A stretch of 64,000 nucleotides of DNA from PALSA-555 sp963731625 (GCA_963731625.1 CAVSWH010000015.1:124001-188000), one strand, 5' to 3'; positions 24,242-33,835 are shown, numbered from the stretch's first letter. The notes: a model not told the origin generated them from the letters alone. Program-made: numbers and translations.

Positions 24242-25882
24242 TTAGGTCGCGCCGCCGGCGAGGGCGGCCTCCGCGAGGCGAGGGGCGATGACCCGGAGGC
24301 AGAGGATCTCGTCAGCGCCTTCGAAGATCGACAGGACCCGCGCGTCGACGAAGTAGCGCGACACGGGGAACTCCTCGGCGTAGCCCATCCCACCATGGAG
24401 CTGCATGGCTTCGCGCGTCACCCATTCGGCGGCGCGACAGACGTAGGCCTTGACCATCGACGCGGCGAGACTTCCCTCACCGGCGCCCATGCGCCGCGCC
24501 ACCGCGTAGGAGAACTGGCGGCCGGCCTGGATGAGGGCCGCCATGCGCGCGAGCTTGGCCTGGCTCAGCTGGTAGTCGAACACCGGCTTCCCGAACACTC
24601 GGCGTTCCTGCGCGTACGCGAGGCCAGCATCGAACGCGGCTTGCATGACCCCGACGGCCCGGGCCGCGGTCTGCAGCCGCCCGTTCTCGAAGCCCTCCAT
24701 CTGCAGGTAGAAGCCCTGGTTGAGGCCGGCGTCGCCGCCGACCAGGTTGTCGGCGGGGACGAACCAGTCCTCGAACGCGATCTCGTAGGAGTGCATGCCC
24801 CGGTACCCGATGGTGTCGATGGCGCGGCCTTGCATGCGGCCCGTCCCGTCGGGTCCCGTCACGTCGAAGGTGTGGCCGGGGACGGCGGGCTTGTCGACGA
24901 CGAAGAGGGAGAGGCCGCGATGCCCGGCGGCGCGGTCGGGGTCGGTGCGGGCGAGCAGCATGAGCACGTCGGCCCGTCCCGCGAACGTCGCCCAGGTCTT
25001 GACGCCGTTCACGCGGTAGCCGCCGTCGGCGGGCGTGGCAGTGACGGCGAGGTGCGCGACGTCGGAGCCGAAGTCGGGCTCGGTGACGGTGACGCCGACC
25101 ATGAGCTCGCCGCTGGCGATGCGGGGCAGCCAACGCTGCTTCTGCTCCTCGGTGCCACCTTTGACCAGGGCCCGGGTGAGGATCTCGGGCCGGGTGATGA
25201 GCGACCCGCCGACGCCGAGGGAGCCCCAGGCGAGCTCCTCGGTCGCGACGACCATCCCGAGGTAGTCGTGCTCCCCGCCGGCCGCGAACCCGCCGTACTC
25301 CTCCGGCACCGAGAGGCCGAACCCGCCGAGCTCGGCGAGGCCTTCGATCACCGACTCGGGGACGTCGGTGTTCTCGCGGTGCACGGTCTCGGCCACCGGC
25401 CGGATGCGGTCGGCCGCGAAGCGGTGGAACGTGTCGCGCACGAGGTCGAACTCGTCACCGAGATGTGCCGGGCCCGTGCCGCGGGAGGGGAGCTGGGCCG
25501 CGACGGTCTCGAGGAACACCGGCGAGCGGTGGGTCTCCACGAAGGGGAGCGCACCGTCGAGCTCGCCCGCCTCGACGCCCCACAGCGCGTCGCGCCCGAC
25601 GAGACGCGCCGCGACGTCGGCGATCGCGTCGGCGACGAACAGCGCGGCGAGCTGCGCCTCGTACTCGCCGTGCTCGGCGTACTCGAGCATGACCCGGGCG
25701 GCCTCGACGCCGCTCGCCGCGTGCGCGAGGTCGTAGGCGAGGACCTGGAAGCCGTCGAGCGCCGCGCCGCCGATCCGCCCGCCGTCGCCGCGGGCGTCGT
25801 GCGCGAGTCGCCGCCATCCCGCGTCGACCACCGCGGCGGCGTCGTCCAGCGCGGCCGCCGCAGCTAACCCCGACGCTGACAC
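24242..25882 (-). CDS. Acyl-CoA dehydrogenase family protein with N-terminal extension
   Basis: A 546-residue protein. Residues about 1-150 are an Ala-rich helical domain seen in some actinobacterial acyl-CoA dehydrogenases; the FAD enzyme follows with VTVTEPDFGSDVAHL, VNGVKTWATFAG, YAQERRVFGKPVFDYQ, QLHGGMGYAEEFPVSRYF and SIFEGADEI, the Glu being the likely catalytic base. It should oxidise a medium or branched acyl-CoA. The GTG start at 25882 is chosen because the frame further upstream is out of character. The SGNH gene lies 12 bp upstream on the same strand. Confidence 0.87.
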   Translation of the reverse strand: MSASGLAAAAALDDAAAVVDAGWRRLAHDARGDGGRIGGAALDGFQVLAYDLAHAASGVEAARVMLEYAEHGEYEAQLAALFVADAIADVAARLVGRDALWGVEAGELDGALPFVETHRSPVFLETVAAQLPSRGTGPAHLGDEFDLVRDTFHRFAADRIRPVAETVHRENTDVPESVIEGLAELGGFGLSVPEEYGGFAAGGEHDYLGMVVATEELAWGSLGVGGSLITRPEILTRALVKGGTEEQKQRWLPRIASGELMVGVTVTEPDFGSDVAHLAVTATPADGGYRVNGVKTWATFAGRADVLMLLARTDPDRAAGHRGLSLFVVDKPAVPGHTFDVTGPDGTGRMQGRAIDTIGYRGMHSYEIAFEDWFVPADNLVGGDAGLNQGFYLQMEGFENGRLQTAARAVGVMQAAFDAGLAYAQERRVFGKPVFDYQLSQAKLARMAALIQAGRQFSYAVARRMGAGEGSLAASMVKAYVCRAAEWVTREAMQLHGGMGYAEEFPVSRYFVDARVLSIFEGADEILCLRVIAPRLAEAALAGGAT

Positions 25883-25893
25883 GAGGCGGGAGC

Positions 25894-26979
25894 CTACGGG
25901 ACGGGCAGCCGTGTCGGCGGGGTGGTCGTGGGCGTCGTCGGGGGTGTCGTCGCCTGCGTGGGCGGCGCCGTCTGGGGGTTCGGCCGCGTCGTGGCCGGGC
26001 CGTTCGAGCTGCCCCCCGACCCGGTCCCGCCCTCGGGGACCTGCGTCGCGCCGGGCACGGCGACGACCTGCTGCGGCGAGTTCGGCATTGCCTGGCCCGT
26101 GATCCGGCAGCGCTTGTCGAGCGGCGCGAAGACGGTGCCGGCGAGCAGGCCGGCGCCCGCCGGCGTGAAGTGGACACCGTCGTCGGTGCGCATCGTCTCG
26201 AGCTTGCCGCCCGGACCGGGCAGCTGCTGGGCGTAGTGGCCCGAGCTGTCGCTGAAGAGCTGGTACGCGTCCACGTACGTCGCGTTCTTCTGGGTCGCGA
26301 GGACCGCGCGTGCGACGGCGTCGAGCTGACGCACGCCCGCATCCATCGTCGGGTTCTCGAGCGTCGGCGACCCGATCCAGTACACGTAGCGGTTCCCGGC
26401 CGACAGCACCTGGAGCATCTGGGTCACCAGCGCGGCGTACGACGCCTTCCACGCGGGTTGACCGCTGGCGTCGACCGGTTGGGGCTGGGGCACCGTCGAG
26501 TCGTTCGCCCCGATGATGAAGACCACGACCTCGGGGTTGTACTTCGCGAGGTCCACGGCCGCCTGCTTCGGCCAGTCGAAGAACCCCGGCGTGGAGAGGC
26601 CGCTCGAGACCCGCGAGTCGAACACCGGCGCGACGACCCCGGTCGCGGCGGTGAGCGTGCCGAGCACCGGGCCGAGCGAACCGGCGAGCGAGTCACCGCC
26701 GATCCAGAGTCGGAGCGGGTCGGTGGTGGTGAGCGGCGACCGGCACGCCGGCCCGCTGGTGTCGACCACGGGCGCGGGCGTGACGCGCGCCGCGAGCGAC
26801 GGTTCGGCCGGGTGCCCGAGGCGCCAGGTGTCGGTCGCGACGAAGCCGAGCGCGGTGGCCGCCCCGAGCGCCAGGACGGCCGTCCCGACGAGGGCGACGC
26901 GCTCGCGGCGGCGCCGGCGGCGCGGGCCGCGCTCGAGCGGCGGCACGAACCTGCGGCGTGACGCCCGGCCCCGTGCCAT
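25894..26979 (-). CDS. SGNH/GDSL hydrolase family protein (DUF459-like), membrane-anchored
   Basis: A 361-residue protein with a basic N-terminus and one membrane segment (VALVGTAVLALGAATALGFVAT, about residues 28-49). The SGNH blocks are GGDSLAG (I), a Gly in block II, GANDS (III) and DGVHFT (V, DxxH). The C-terminus is a Pro/Thr-rich tail of about 60 residues, as in cell-wall-exposed proteins. Related proteins de-acylate or acylate wall polymers outside the cell; here the substrate is unknown. It is divergent from the LAL regulator. Confidence 0.88.
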   Translation of the reverse strand: MARGRASRRRFVPPLERGPRRRRRRERVALVGTAVLALGAATALGFVATDTWRLGHPAEPSLAARVTPAPVVDTSGPACRSPLTTTDPLRLWIGGDSLAGSLGPVLGTLTAATGVVAPVFDSRVSSGLSTPGFFDWPKQAAVDLAKYNPEVVVFIIGANDSTVPQPQPVDASGQPAWKASYAALVTQMLQVLSAGNRYVYWIGSPTLENPTMDAGVRQLDAVARAVLATQKNATYVDAYQLFSDSSGHYAQQLPGPGGKLETMRTDDGVHFTPAGAGLLAGTVFAPLDKRCRITGQAMPNSPQQVVAVPGATQVPEGGTGSGGSSNGPATTRPNPQTAPPTQATTPPTTPTTTPPTRLPVP

Positions 26980-27062
26980 GGCTCAGTCTGGCCTCGCGGC
27001 GCGGAGGGGCCCGGCCACTCGGGCCGCGGCCGCCGTGACGACAGTGCGAAACTCCTCGGACC

Positions 27063-29693
27063 ATGCCCCGTGTCTGGCCCCTCGTGGGCCGCATCGACGA
27101 GTTCGCCGTCGTCACCGAGGCGATGGAGAGCGGCGCCGGTGGTGTCCTGCTCGCCGGGCCGCCCGGCGTCGGCAAGACCCGCCTCGCCACCGAGTGCCTC
27201 GAGCTCGCCGACGCCCGCGGATGGCGGACCGCCCTCGTGCGCGCCAACCGGGCGGTGTCGTCGATCCCCTACGGCGCGTTCGCGCCCCTTCTCCCCGCGG
27301 CGTTCCGCAACGACGGGGACGCCGACGCGCTGCGCCAGGCGGCGGCGGCGATCAACGGCGCCGCCGGTGACACCCGGCTGCTGCTCGTCGTCGACGACGC
27401 GCACGCGCTCGACGACGGCTCGGCGGCGCTGCTGTACCTGCTCGCGGGCTCGCCGAAGGTCTTCCTCGTCGTCACGGCGCGCAGCGGCGCCGAGGCACCG
27501 GAGCCCGTCATCGAGCTCTGGAAGGACGAGCACATCGTCCGCATCGACGTCCCGGCGCTCGACGCGGCCTCGACCAACGCGCTGCTGACGGCCGTGCTCG
27601 GCGGACCGGTGGACGGCAACACCACCCAGGCGCTCTGGTCCGCCAGTGGCGGCAACGCCCTGTTCCTCCGCGAGCTCGTCCTCGGCGCCGAGGACGCGGG
27701 CGCGCTCCGTGACGTCGGCGGCCTCTGGCGTCTCTCGCGAGGCCTGGCGCCGTCGACCCGTCTCGGTGAGGTGGTCGGCCTCCGCCTCGGTCGGCTGTCC
27801 GACGCCGAGCGGGAGGTCGTCGAGCTCGTGGCGGTCGGCGAGCCGCTCGCGCTGGACGACCTCGTGGACCTCGTCGACGCGCCGGCCATCGACGAGCTCC
27901 AACGGCGTCAGCTCCTCGACGTGCCGTCCGAGGGCGAGCGTCGGCAGGTGCGCATGGCGCATCCGCTCTACGCCGAGGTGGTGCGCGCCGGGCTGCCCGA
28001 GCGGCGGCGCCAGGAGCTGCTGGCGAAGCTCGCCGACACGGTGCAGGCGCGCGGCGCGGCGTGCCACGAGGACGTGCTGCGCGTCGCGGTGTGGCGCGTC
28101 GACAGCGGCGGGACCGGCGAGCCCGACCTCATGGTCACCGCGGCCCGCCAGGCGCTCGCGGCCGAGGACCACGAGCTGACCGTCCGGCTCGCCGAGGCGG
28201 CACGCGCGGCCGGTGCCGGTGCCGAAGCCGCCCGCCTGCTCGGTGTCGGCCTCGACGCGCTCGGGGAGCACGAGCGCGCCGAGGAGGTGCTGGCCACCGG
28301 CGAGGCCGAGGCCAGCGACCCGCAACACCGCGCCGACCTGTCGCACGCGCGAGCCGACAACCTGTTCCGCGGCCTGGGTCGCGCCGAGGAGGCCGAGCGG
28401 GTCGTGCAGACCGCGGAGCACGTGCTCGACGACCCGGGCGCCCGCGACGGGCTCATCGGGCTGCGCGCCACGTTCTTGCTCTTCGAGGGGCGCCTGCACG
28501 ACGCGATGGCGCTCGTCGAGCCGCTGCTGAACGAGGGCACCGACCTCGCGTACGCCCACGCCGCCCTGCCGGCCGCCGTCTCGCTGTCGCTGCTCGGCCG
28601 GACCGGCGACGCGCTCGACGTCGCGGCCCGCGGGCGCAAGGCCCGCGACGCGCTCGGCGACCAGGTCCCGCTGCCCGCCGCGGGCATCTACGTCGTGGCC
28701 GAGTCCCAGGCGATGCTCGAGGCCGGGCAGATGGCGGCCGGCTACGAGCTCGCGCGGCTGGGCTACACCGTGACGCTCGAGCTCGGCGTCCCGCTCGGCA
28801 CGGCCTGGTTCGCGTCGATCCTCGGACGCATCGAGCTGCACCGGGGCCACGCCACCAGCGCCGCCCGATGGGGTCAGGAGTGCGGGATCGTCTTCCGCGA
28901 GCTGCGGCACCCGGCCGCCCGGTGGGGCTTCGGCGCGCAAGCGTGCGCGCTCGCCATGCGCGGCGACCTCGTGGCCGCGGCCGCGGCGTACGACTCGTTC
29001 GACGAGGAGCCGCCGACGCCGGTCCACGTCTTCGACCCCGAGATCTCTCGCGGCCGCGCGTGGATCGCGGCGCGCCGCGGGGAGCGCACCAAGGCGCGCG
29101 ACATCCTCGTCACGGCCGCGGCCGACGCCGAGCGCGGGGGCTGCCTGACGCTCGCCGCCGGTGCCCACCACGACCTCGCGCGCCTCGGCGACCCGGCCGC
29201 GGCGCTGCCCGGCCTGGAGCGGATCGCCGCGGCGAGCGACAGCGAGTACGTCGCGGCCCGCCTGGCCCACGTGCAGGCCCTCCTCGCCGAGGACGCCGCG
29301 GCGCTGGACGAGGTGGCGACGTCGTTCGAGCAGATCGGCGCGGCGCTGCTCGGCTCGGAGGCCGCGGCCGCCGCCTCGGCGTTGCACCAGCGGGCCACGC
29401 TCCGCCGGGCCGCGGCCGCCTCGGCCCGCCACGCCACCACCCTGCTGGCCGACTGCGAGGGCGCCCAGCCCTTCCGCGCCGTCCCCGACCAGCCGGGCGT
29501 CGACCTGACCCGGCGCGAGCGCGAGATCGCCGAGCTCGCGGCACGGGACCTCTCGAGCCGCGAGATCGCCGAGCAGCTGGTGCTGAGCGCCCGCACCGTC
29601 GAGAACCACCTGCAGCGCGCGTACGAGAAGCTCGGCGTGCGGGGTCGCCGCGAGCTGCGGGACGCGCTGGCGCGTGAGGCCGAGCCGACATGA
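27063..29693 (+). CDS. LAL-type ATP-binding LuxR regulator
   Basis: An 876-residue large regulator. The N-terminal AAA/STAND ATPase has GPPGVGKT with Lys38 and LLLVVDDAHALDD as Walker B. A long helical-repeat middle (about 300-790) follows, and a C-terminal LuxR helix-turn-helix: LTRREREIAELAARDLSSRE, then LVLSARTVENHLQRAYEKLGV (about 812-865). LAL proteins sense a ligand through the repeat region and activate transcription. It ends by overlapping the following acyl-CoA dehydrogenase (ATGA), so it may regulate the downstream acyl-CoA genes. Confidence 0.92.
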   Translation: MPRVWPLVGRIDEFAVVTEAMESGAGGVLLAGPPGVGKTRLATECLELADARGWRTALVRANRAVSSIPYGAFAPLLPAAFRNDGDADALRQAAAAINGAAGDTRLLLVVDDAHALDDGSAALLYLLAGSPKVFLVVTARSGAEAPEPVIELWKDEHIVRIDVPALDAASTNALLTAVLGGPVDGNTTQALWSASGGNALFLRELVLGAEDAGALRDVGGLWRLSRGLAPSTRLGEVVGLRLGRLSDAEREVVELVAVGEPLALDDLVDLVDAPAIDELQRRQLLDVPSEGERRQVRMAHPLYAEVVRAGLPERRRQELLAKLADTVQARGAACHEDVLRVAVWRVDSGGTGEPDLMVTAARQALAAEDHELTVRLAEAARAAGAGAEAARLLGVGLDALGEHERAEEVLATGEAEASDPQHRADLSHARADNLFRGLGRAEEAERVVQTAEHVLDDPGARDGLIGLRATFLLFEGRLHDAMALVEPLLNEGTDLAYAHAALPAAVSLSLLGRTGDALDVAARGRKARDALGDQVPLPAAGIYVVAESQAMLEAGQMAAGYELARLGYTVTLELGVPLGTAWFASILGRIELHRGHATSAARWGQECGIVFRELRHPAARWGFGAQACALAMRGDLVAAAAAYDSFDEEPPTPVHVFDPEISRGRAWIAARRGERTKARDILVTAAADAERGGCLTLAAGAHHDLARLGDPAAALPGLERIAAASDSEYVAARLAHVQALLAEDAAALDEVATSFEQIGAALLGSEAAAAASALHQRATLRRAAAASARHATTLLADCEGAQPFRAVPDQPGVDLTRREREIAELAARDLSSREIAEQLVLSARTVENHLQRAYEKLGVRGRRELRDALAREAEPT

Positions 29694-30850
29694 CCGCGAC
29701 CGACCCGGCCCTGCGCGACGAGCTGCTCGCGGCCGTCCGCCGCTTCGTCACCCGCGACGTCGTGCCCGTCGCGTCCGACTACGAGCACGCCGACGAGTAC
29801 CCGGCGGACCTCGTGGCCACGATGCGCGACCTCGGCCTCTTCGGCGTCACCATCGCGCCAGAGCACGGCGGGCTCGGCCTCGACCTGCTCACCTACATCG
29901 GTGTCATCGAGGAGCTCGCCGCGGGCTGGATGTCGCTGTCGGGCATCCTCAACACCCACGTCATGGTGGCCACACTCATCGGCACGCACGGCACCGACGA
30001 GCAGCAACGCCGCTGGCTGCCCATCCTCGCCACCGGCGAGGTGCGCGCCGCCCTGTCTCTCTCCGAGCCCGACGCCGGCAGCGACACCGGCGCGCTGCGC
30101 TGTCGCGCCACCCGCGACGGCGACGAGTACGTGATCAACGGCACGAAGGGGTGGGTGACGAACGGCGCCCGCGCCGGCCTCGTCGCGCTCGCCGCGCGCA
30201 CCGACGACGGGATCACGTGCTTCCTCGTCGACAAGGAGCCCGGCGACCAGTCCGGGCGCATCACGGTGAGCCGCAACATCGGCAAGCTGGGCTACCGGGG
30301 CCTCGAGACCGTCGAGATGGTCTACGACGACCACCGGGTCCCCGCGGCGGCGGTGCTCGGCGGCGACGCGGGGCTTGGGCGGGGCCGCCACTTCATGCTC
30401 GCCACGCTCGAGGTGGGCCGCATCAACATCGCGGCCCGGGCGGTCGGGGTCGCACGCGCCGCGTTCGAGGCGGCGTTGCGGTACGCGCAGCAGCGCGAGA
30501 CGTTCGGGGTCCCGATCGCCCAGCACCAGGCCATCCAGCTGAAGCTCGCCGACATGGGCACCCAGCTCGAGGCGGCCCGCCTGCTCACCCGCAACGCCGC
30601 GGAGCGCCGCCAGCGCGGCGAGCGCTGCGACGTCGAGGCGGGGATGGCGAAGCTGTTCGCGAGCGAAGCCGCGTTCGAGATCGCGACCGAGTCGATGCGC
30701 ATCCACGGTGGGGTCGGCTACACGACCGACCTCCCCATCGAGCGCTACTACCGCGACGCGCCGCTCATGATCATCGGCGAGGGCACGAACGAGATCCAGC
30801 GTCTCGTGATCGCCCGCGGGCTGCTCGCCCGGCATCCGCTCGACGACTAA
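29690..30850 (+). CDS. Acyl-CoA dehydrogenase
   Basis: A 386-residue standard-length acyl-CoA dehydrogenase. Blocks: LSLSEPDAGSDTGAL (FAD/substrate), INGTKGWVTNGARAGL, YAQQRETFGVPIAQHQAIQLKLADMGTQ, IHGGVGYTTDLPIERYYRDAPLMIIGEGTNEIQ, with Glu of GEGTNEI as the catalytic base. It removes two hydrogens from a CoA thioester, passing electrons to ETF. Its ATG overlaps the LAL stop, and MaoC follows 46 bp downstream; the cluster suggests a regulated acyl-CoA degradation step. Confidence 0.92.
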   Translation: MTATDPALRDELLAAVRRFVTRDVVPVASDYEHADEYPADLVATMRDLGLFGVTIAPEHGGLGLDLLTYIGVIEELAAGWMSLSGILNTHVMVATLIGTHGTDEQQRRWLPILATGEVRAALSLSEPDAGSDTGALRCRATRDGDEYVINGTKGWVTNGARAGLVALAARTDDGITCFLVDKEPGDQSGRITVSRNIGKLGYRGLETVEMVYDDHRVPAAAVLGGDAGLGRGRHFMLATLEVGRINIAARAVGVARAAFEAALRYAQQRETFGVPIAQHQAIQLKLADMGTQLEAARLLTRNAAERRQRGERCDVEAGMAKLFASEAAFEIATESMRIHGGVGYTTDLPIERYYRDAPLMIIGEGTNEIQRLVIARGLLARHPLDD

Positions 30851-30896
30851 GCGCGGCCCGGGTCCGGGCCTCGCGCCGCCGGTACGCTCGGTCGCC

Positions 30897-31409
30897 ATGA
30901 CCGTGCACGAGCGACCGTTCGGCCGCTGCCTCGAGGACTTCGAGCCCGGCGACGTCTACCGCCACTGGCCGGGCAAGACGATCACCGAGTACGACGACCA
31001 TCTCTTCTGCCTCATCACGATGAACCACCATCCGCTGCACCTGGACGCCTGGTACGCCGAGACCGAGACCCAGTTCGCCCGGAACGTCGTGGTCGGCAAC
31101 CTCGTGTACTCGGTCGTCCTCGGCATGAGCGTCCCCGACGTGAGCGGCGCGGCGATCGCCAACCTCGAGGTCGAGGAGCTGAAACACCCCCGTCCCACCT
31201 TCCACGGCGACACGATCTACGCCGAGTCGAAGGTCCTGGCCGTGAAGGCCTCGGAGAGCAAGCACGACCGGGGGATCGTCACCGTCGAGTCCCGCGGCTT
31301 CAACCAGCGGGGCGAGGAGGTCTGCTACTTCCGCCGCAAGGTGATGGTGCCCACCCGGGCGGGCGCGCCGCCCCGGCGCCGGCCCTACGAGTCGCCCGAC
31401 GGCGGGTGA
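30897..31409 (+). CDS. MaoC family dehydratase
   Basis: A 170-residue hot-dog fold protein. The MaoC/R-specific enoyl-CoA hydratase signature is recognisable: the segment ITMNHHPLHLDAWYAETETQFARNVVVGNLV holds the catalytic Asp and His, and a later block reads VEELKHPRPTFHGDTIYAES. This subgroup includes mesaconyl-CoA and beta-methylmalyl-CoA dehydratases, which would pair with the CitE-like lyase elsewhere in the window. It overlaps the HIT gene by GTGA. Confidence 0.88.
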   Translation: MTVHERPFGRCLEDFEPGDVYRHWPGKTITEYDDHLFCLITMNHHPLHLDAWYAETETQFARNVVVGNLVYSVVLGMSVPDVSGAAIANLEVEELKHPRPTFHGDTIYAESKVLAVKASESKHDRGIVTVESRGFNQRGEEVCYFRRKVMVPTRAGAPPRRRPYESPDGG

Positions 31410-31837
31410 GCGGCTTCGACCCGAGCTGCGCCTTCTGTCGCATCGTCGCCGGGTCCGAGCCGTCCCACGTCGTCCTCGACGAGCCGCACGGGGTCGCCTT
31501 CCTCGACCAGCGGCCCCTCTTCCCCGGGCACACCCTCGTGGTGCCCCGGGACCACATCCCGACGCTGCCCGACCTGCCCGCCGAGGAGCTCGGCCCCTAC
31601 CTCGCCGTCGTCCAGCGGGTCGCGGCCGCCCTCCCCCTCGCGCTCGACGCCGTCGGCACGTTCGTGGCCGCCAACAACGTGGTGAGCCAGAGCGTCCCCC
31701 ACCTCCACTTCCACGTCGTGCCGCGCCGGCCGAAGGACGGGCTCCGCGGCTTCTTCTGGCCGCGGGGCCGCTACGAGAGCGAGGCGGCGATGGCCGAGGT
31801 GGCCGCCACGCTGCGCCGCCGGTTGCAACCGACGTAG
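31406..31837 (+). CDS. HIT family protein
   Basis: A 143-residue histidine-triad nucleotide hydrolase/transferase. CAFCRIVAG near the N-terminus resembles the zinc Cys pair of the family, and the active-site triad is HLHFHVVP. It should hydrolyse AMP conjugates such as adenylated amines or dinucleoside polyphosphates. GTG start at 31406, overlapping the MaoC stop. Confidence 0.9.
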   Translation: MSGFDPSCAFCRIVAGSEPSHVVLDEPHGVAFLDQRPLFPGHTLVVPRDHIPTLPDLPAEELGPYLAVVQRVAAALPLALDAVGTFVAANNVVSQSVPHLHFHVVPRRPKDGLRGFFWPRGRYESEAAMAEVAATLRRRLQPT

Positions 31838-31842
31838 GCGTG

Positions 31843-31864
31843 TAATAAAGTAATTGTCATGACA
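31843..31864 (+). promoter_or_regulatory. A/T-rich promoter and palindrome over a start codon
   Basis: TAATAA (31843-31848) in an otherwise GC-rich stretch is a likely -10 box, and the perfect 10-bp palindrome TGTCATGACA (31855-31864) has the ATG start of the next gene at its centre. A dimeric DNA-binding protein could cover it; the gene it precedes encodes a ribbon-helix-helix-like protein. Confidence 0.5.
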
Positions 31865-32368
31865 GAGAGCACGATCGCTGGTTGGTTCGCCGGACGCGTC
31901 CCCGGGGACTGGTTCACCGGCCCGCCCGAGGTGGACGTCGACCGGGAGGAGATCCTGGTGCTCGGCCGGCTCGCCGAGCCCGACGTGGGCAGCGGCGACG
32001 CCGACGCCCGCCGGGCCGCCCGCCGGGCGCGCATCCAGGGCTACCGGGAGGACACCCGCCAGACCCGGATGCGCATCGCCGACGAGGCCGAGGCCCGGTT
32101 CGGGCGCAAGGTGTCGTGGGCGGCGCGCTGCGGCGACGACGAGGCCGTGTTCACGAGCATCGCCGCCCCGGTCATGACCCGGCTGCGGATGGCCGAGCGG
32201 CGCACCCTCGACACGCTCGTTGACGCGGGGGTCGCCCGGAGCCGCTCGGAGGCGCTCGCCTGGTGCGTCCGCCTGGTGCGACAGCACCAAGGAGAGTGGA
32301 TCGACCAGCTGCGCGAGGCGCTCGTCCACGTAGAAGCGGTGCGCGCCGAGGGTCCCGACTCCGACTGA
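31859..32368 (+). CDS. Hypothetical protein with a ribbon-helix-helix-like C-terminus
   Basis: A 169-residue protein. The C-terminal part RRTLDTLVDAGVARSRSEALAWCVRLVRQH resembles the strand-helix-turn-helix of CopG/MetJ-type DNA-binding proteins (…LDxLVxxGxxxSRSExLxxxV). The N-terminal half is unrecognised. The ATG lies in a palindrome right after a -10-like box, an arrangement that invites autoregulation. No toxin gene is adjacent, so it is not clearly an antitoxin. Confidence 0.65.
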   Translation: MTESTIAGWFAGRVPGDWFTGPPEVDVDREEILVLGRLAEPDVGSGDADARRAARRARIQGYREDTRQTRMRIADEAEARFGRKVSWAARCGDDEAVFTSIAAPVMTRLRMAERRTLDTLVDAGVARSRSEALAWCVRLVRQHQGEWIDQLREALVHVEAVRAEGPDSD

Positions 32369-32428
32369 CCGACCGGTCACCGGGTCGCTGCCGTGGCCGA
32401 GGGGCGGTGAGGGTATCGTCCTGGGCTG

Positions 32429-33319
32429 ATGTCGGGGGGAACGACCGTCACCTTCTGGGGCGTCCGAGGCTCGACGCCGTGCGACGGCGCCCGCTACGAG
32501 CGCTACGGCGGCAACACGTCCTGCGTCGCGCTCGAGGCGCCCGGGCATCAGCCGATCGTCTTCGACCTCGGGACCGGCCTGCGGGCCTACGGCGACGCCG
32601 TCACCGCCCGGACCGCAGCCGAGCTCGAGGCGAACCGCTTCCACACCCCGTACCTCGCCACGGCGCTGCTCACCCACCTCCACTGGGACCACATCATCGG
32701 GTTGCCCTTCTTCACGCCGGCGTTCCGCCCCGACGCCCGCATGGACATTCACGGCCCGGCCCAGCCGGACGGCCTCGCCGCGACGTTCGCCGGCGTCATG
32801 AGCCCGCCGTACTTCCCGATCACGCCCGACGAGATGGGCGGCGCCGTCACGTTCCTCGACACCAGCACCGACGACTTCGCGGTGAACGGCGCCAAGGTGC
32901 GGTCGCGCTGGGTGCGCCACACCGACCCGACGCTCGGCTACCGCGTCGAGCTCGAGGGCGCGTCCGTCACCTACATCTCCGACCACGCGCAGGGCTGCAC
33001 CGGCGACGGCGACGAGTACGTGCCCGACGACGTGCTCGACCTCTGCGACGGCGCCGACCTCGTCATCCACGACGCGCAGCACACCGCGCCCGAGTATGAG
33101 GTGAAGCGCCACTTCGGGCACTGCACGATCGACTACGCGGTGCGCGTCGCCTCCCAGGCGGGCGCGCGTCGCCTCGCCCTGTTCCACCACTGCCCGACGC
33201 ACTCCGACGACGACATCGACCGGATGCTCGCCTACGCCCGCGACGTCTCGGCGAAGGTCGGCGGGCCCGAGGTCGTCGCCGCCCGGGAGGGCATGCGGCT
33301 CACGGTCGGGTCGCACTAG
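32429..33319 (+). CDS. MBL fold metallo-hydrolase (cyclic phosphodiesterase-like)
   Basis: A 296-residue protein starting VTFWGVRGSTPCDGARYERYGGNTSCVALE, the hallmark of the RNase Z/PhnP-related MBL group with 3',5'-cyclic nucleotide phosphodiesterase-like members. Zinc ligands are LTHLHWDH, SDHAQG, DLVIHDAQ and LFHHCPTH. It probably cleaves a phosphodiester. Neighbours give no clue; it is followed by the flavin reductase after 3 bases. Confidence 0.87.
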   Translation: MSGGTTVTFWGVRGSTPCDGARYERYGGNTSCVALEAPGHQPIVFDLGTGLRAYGDAVTARTAAELEANRFHTPYLATALLTHLHWDHIIGLPFFTPAFRPDARMDIHGPAQPDGLAATFAGVMSPPYFPITPDEMGGAVTFLDTSTDDFAVNGAKVRSRWVRHTDPTLGYRVELEGASVTYISDHAQGCTGDGDEYVPDDVLDLCDGADLVIHDAQHTAPEYEVKRHFGHCTIDYAVRVASQAGARRLALFHHCPTHSDDDIDRMLAYARDVSAKVGGPEVVAAREGMRLTVGSH

Positions 33320-33322
33320 GCG

Positions 33323-33835
33323 ATGCCCGGCGACGCGGGGGCGCCCGACGAGGTCCTCCGCCCCGGCGGGGACGACTTCCGGACGGTCCTGGGCCACTTC
33401 GCCACGGGCGTCACGATCATCACGGCGATGGACGGCGACGAGCCGGCCGGCGTCGCCGCGAACGCCTTCACCTCGGTGTCGCTCGACCCGCCGCTCGTCC
33501 TGTTCTGCGTCGCCCGCACCTCCACGACGTGGCCGCGCATCGAGCGGGCCCGCAAGTTCGCGGTGAACATCCTCGGCGAGCACCAGGAGCCCCTGTCCCG
33601 GCTCTTCGCCGCGAAGGGCGCCGACCGGTTCGGCCAGACCGACTGGCACCTCGGCGTCGGCGGCTCACCGGTCCTCCACGACGTCCTCGCCTACGTCGAC
33701 TGCGAGTTCTGGGCCGAGTACGACGGCGGCGACCACATCATCGTCGTCGGGCGCGTCCTCGACCTCGGGGTCACCCACCACGCGGGCCCGCTCGTGTTCT
33801 TCCGCGGCGAGTACGTCCGGCTCCTCACCCCGTGA
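33323..33835 (+). CDS. Flavin reductase family protein
   Basis: A 170-residue FMN-binding split-barrel protein: DDFRTVLGHFATGVTIITAMDGDEPAGVAANAFTSVSLDPPLVLFCV, GVGGSPVLHDVLAYVDCEFW and a last strand VFFRGEYVRL. It likely supplies reduced FMN/FAD to a two-component monooxygenase, but no oxygenase is adjacent. The GTGA overlap couples it to the next small gene. Confidence 0.9.
   Translation: MPGDAGAPDEVLRPGGDDFRTVLGHFATGVTIITAMDGDEPAGVAANAFTSVSLDPPLVLFCVARTSTTWPRIERARKFAVNILGEHQEPLSRLFAAKGADRFGQTDWHLGVGGSPVLHDVLAYVDCEFWAEYDGGDHIIVVGRVLDLGVTHHAGPLVFFRGEYVRLLTP

Noticed and set aside
26424..29609. 1061-residue minus-strand open frame opposite the LAL regulator
   Set aside because: It is the antisense of a clear LuxR/LAL gene; the long opening is a by-product of GC-rich third positions.
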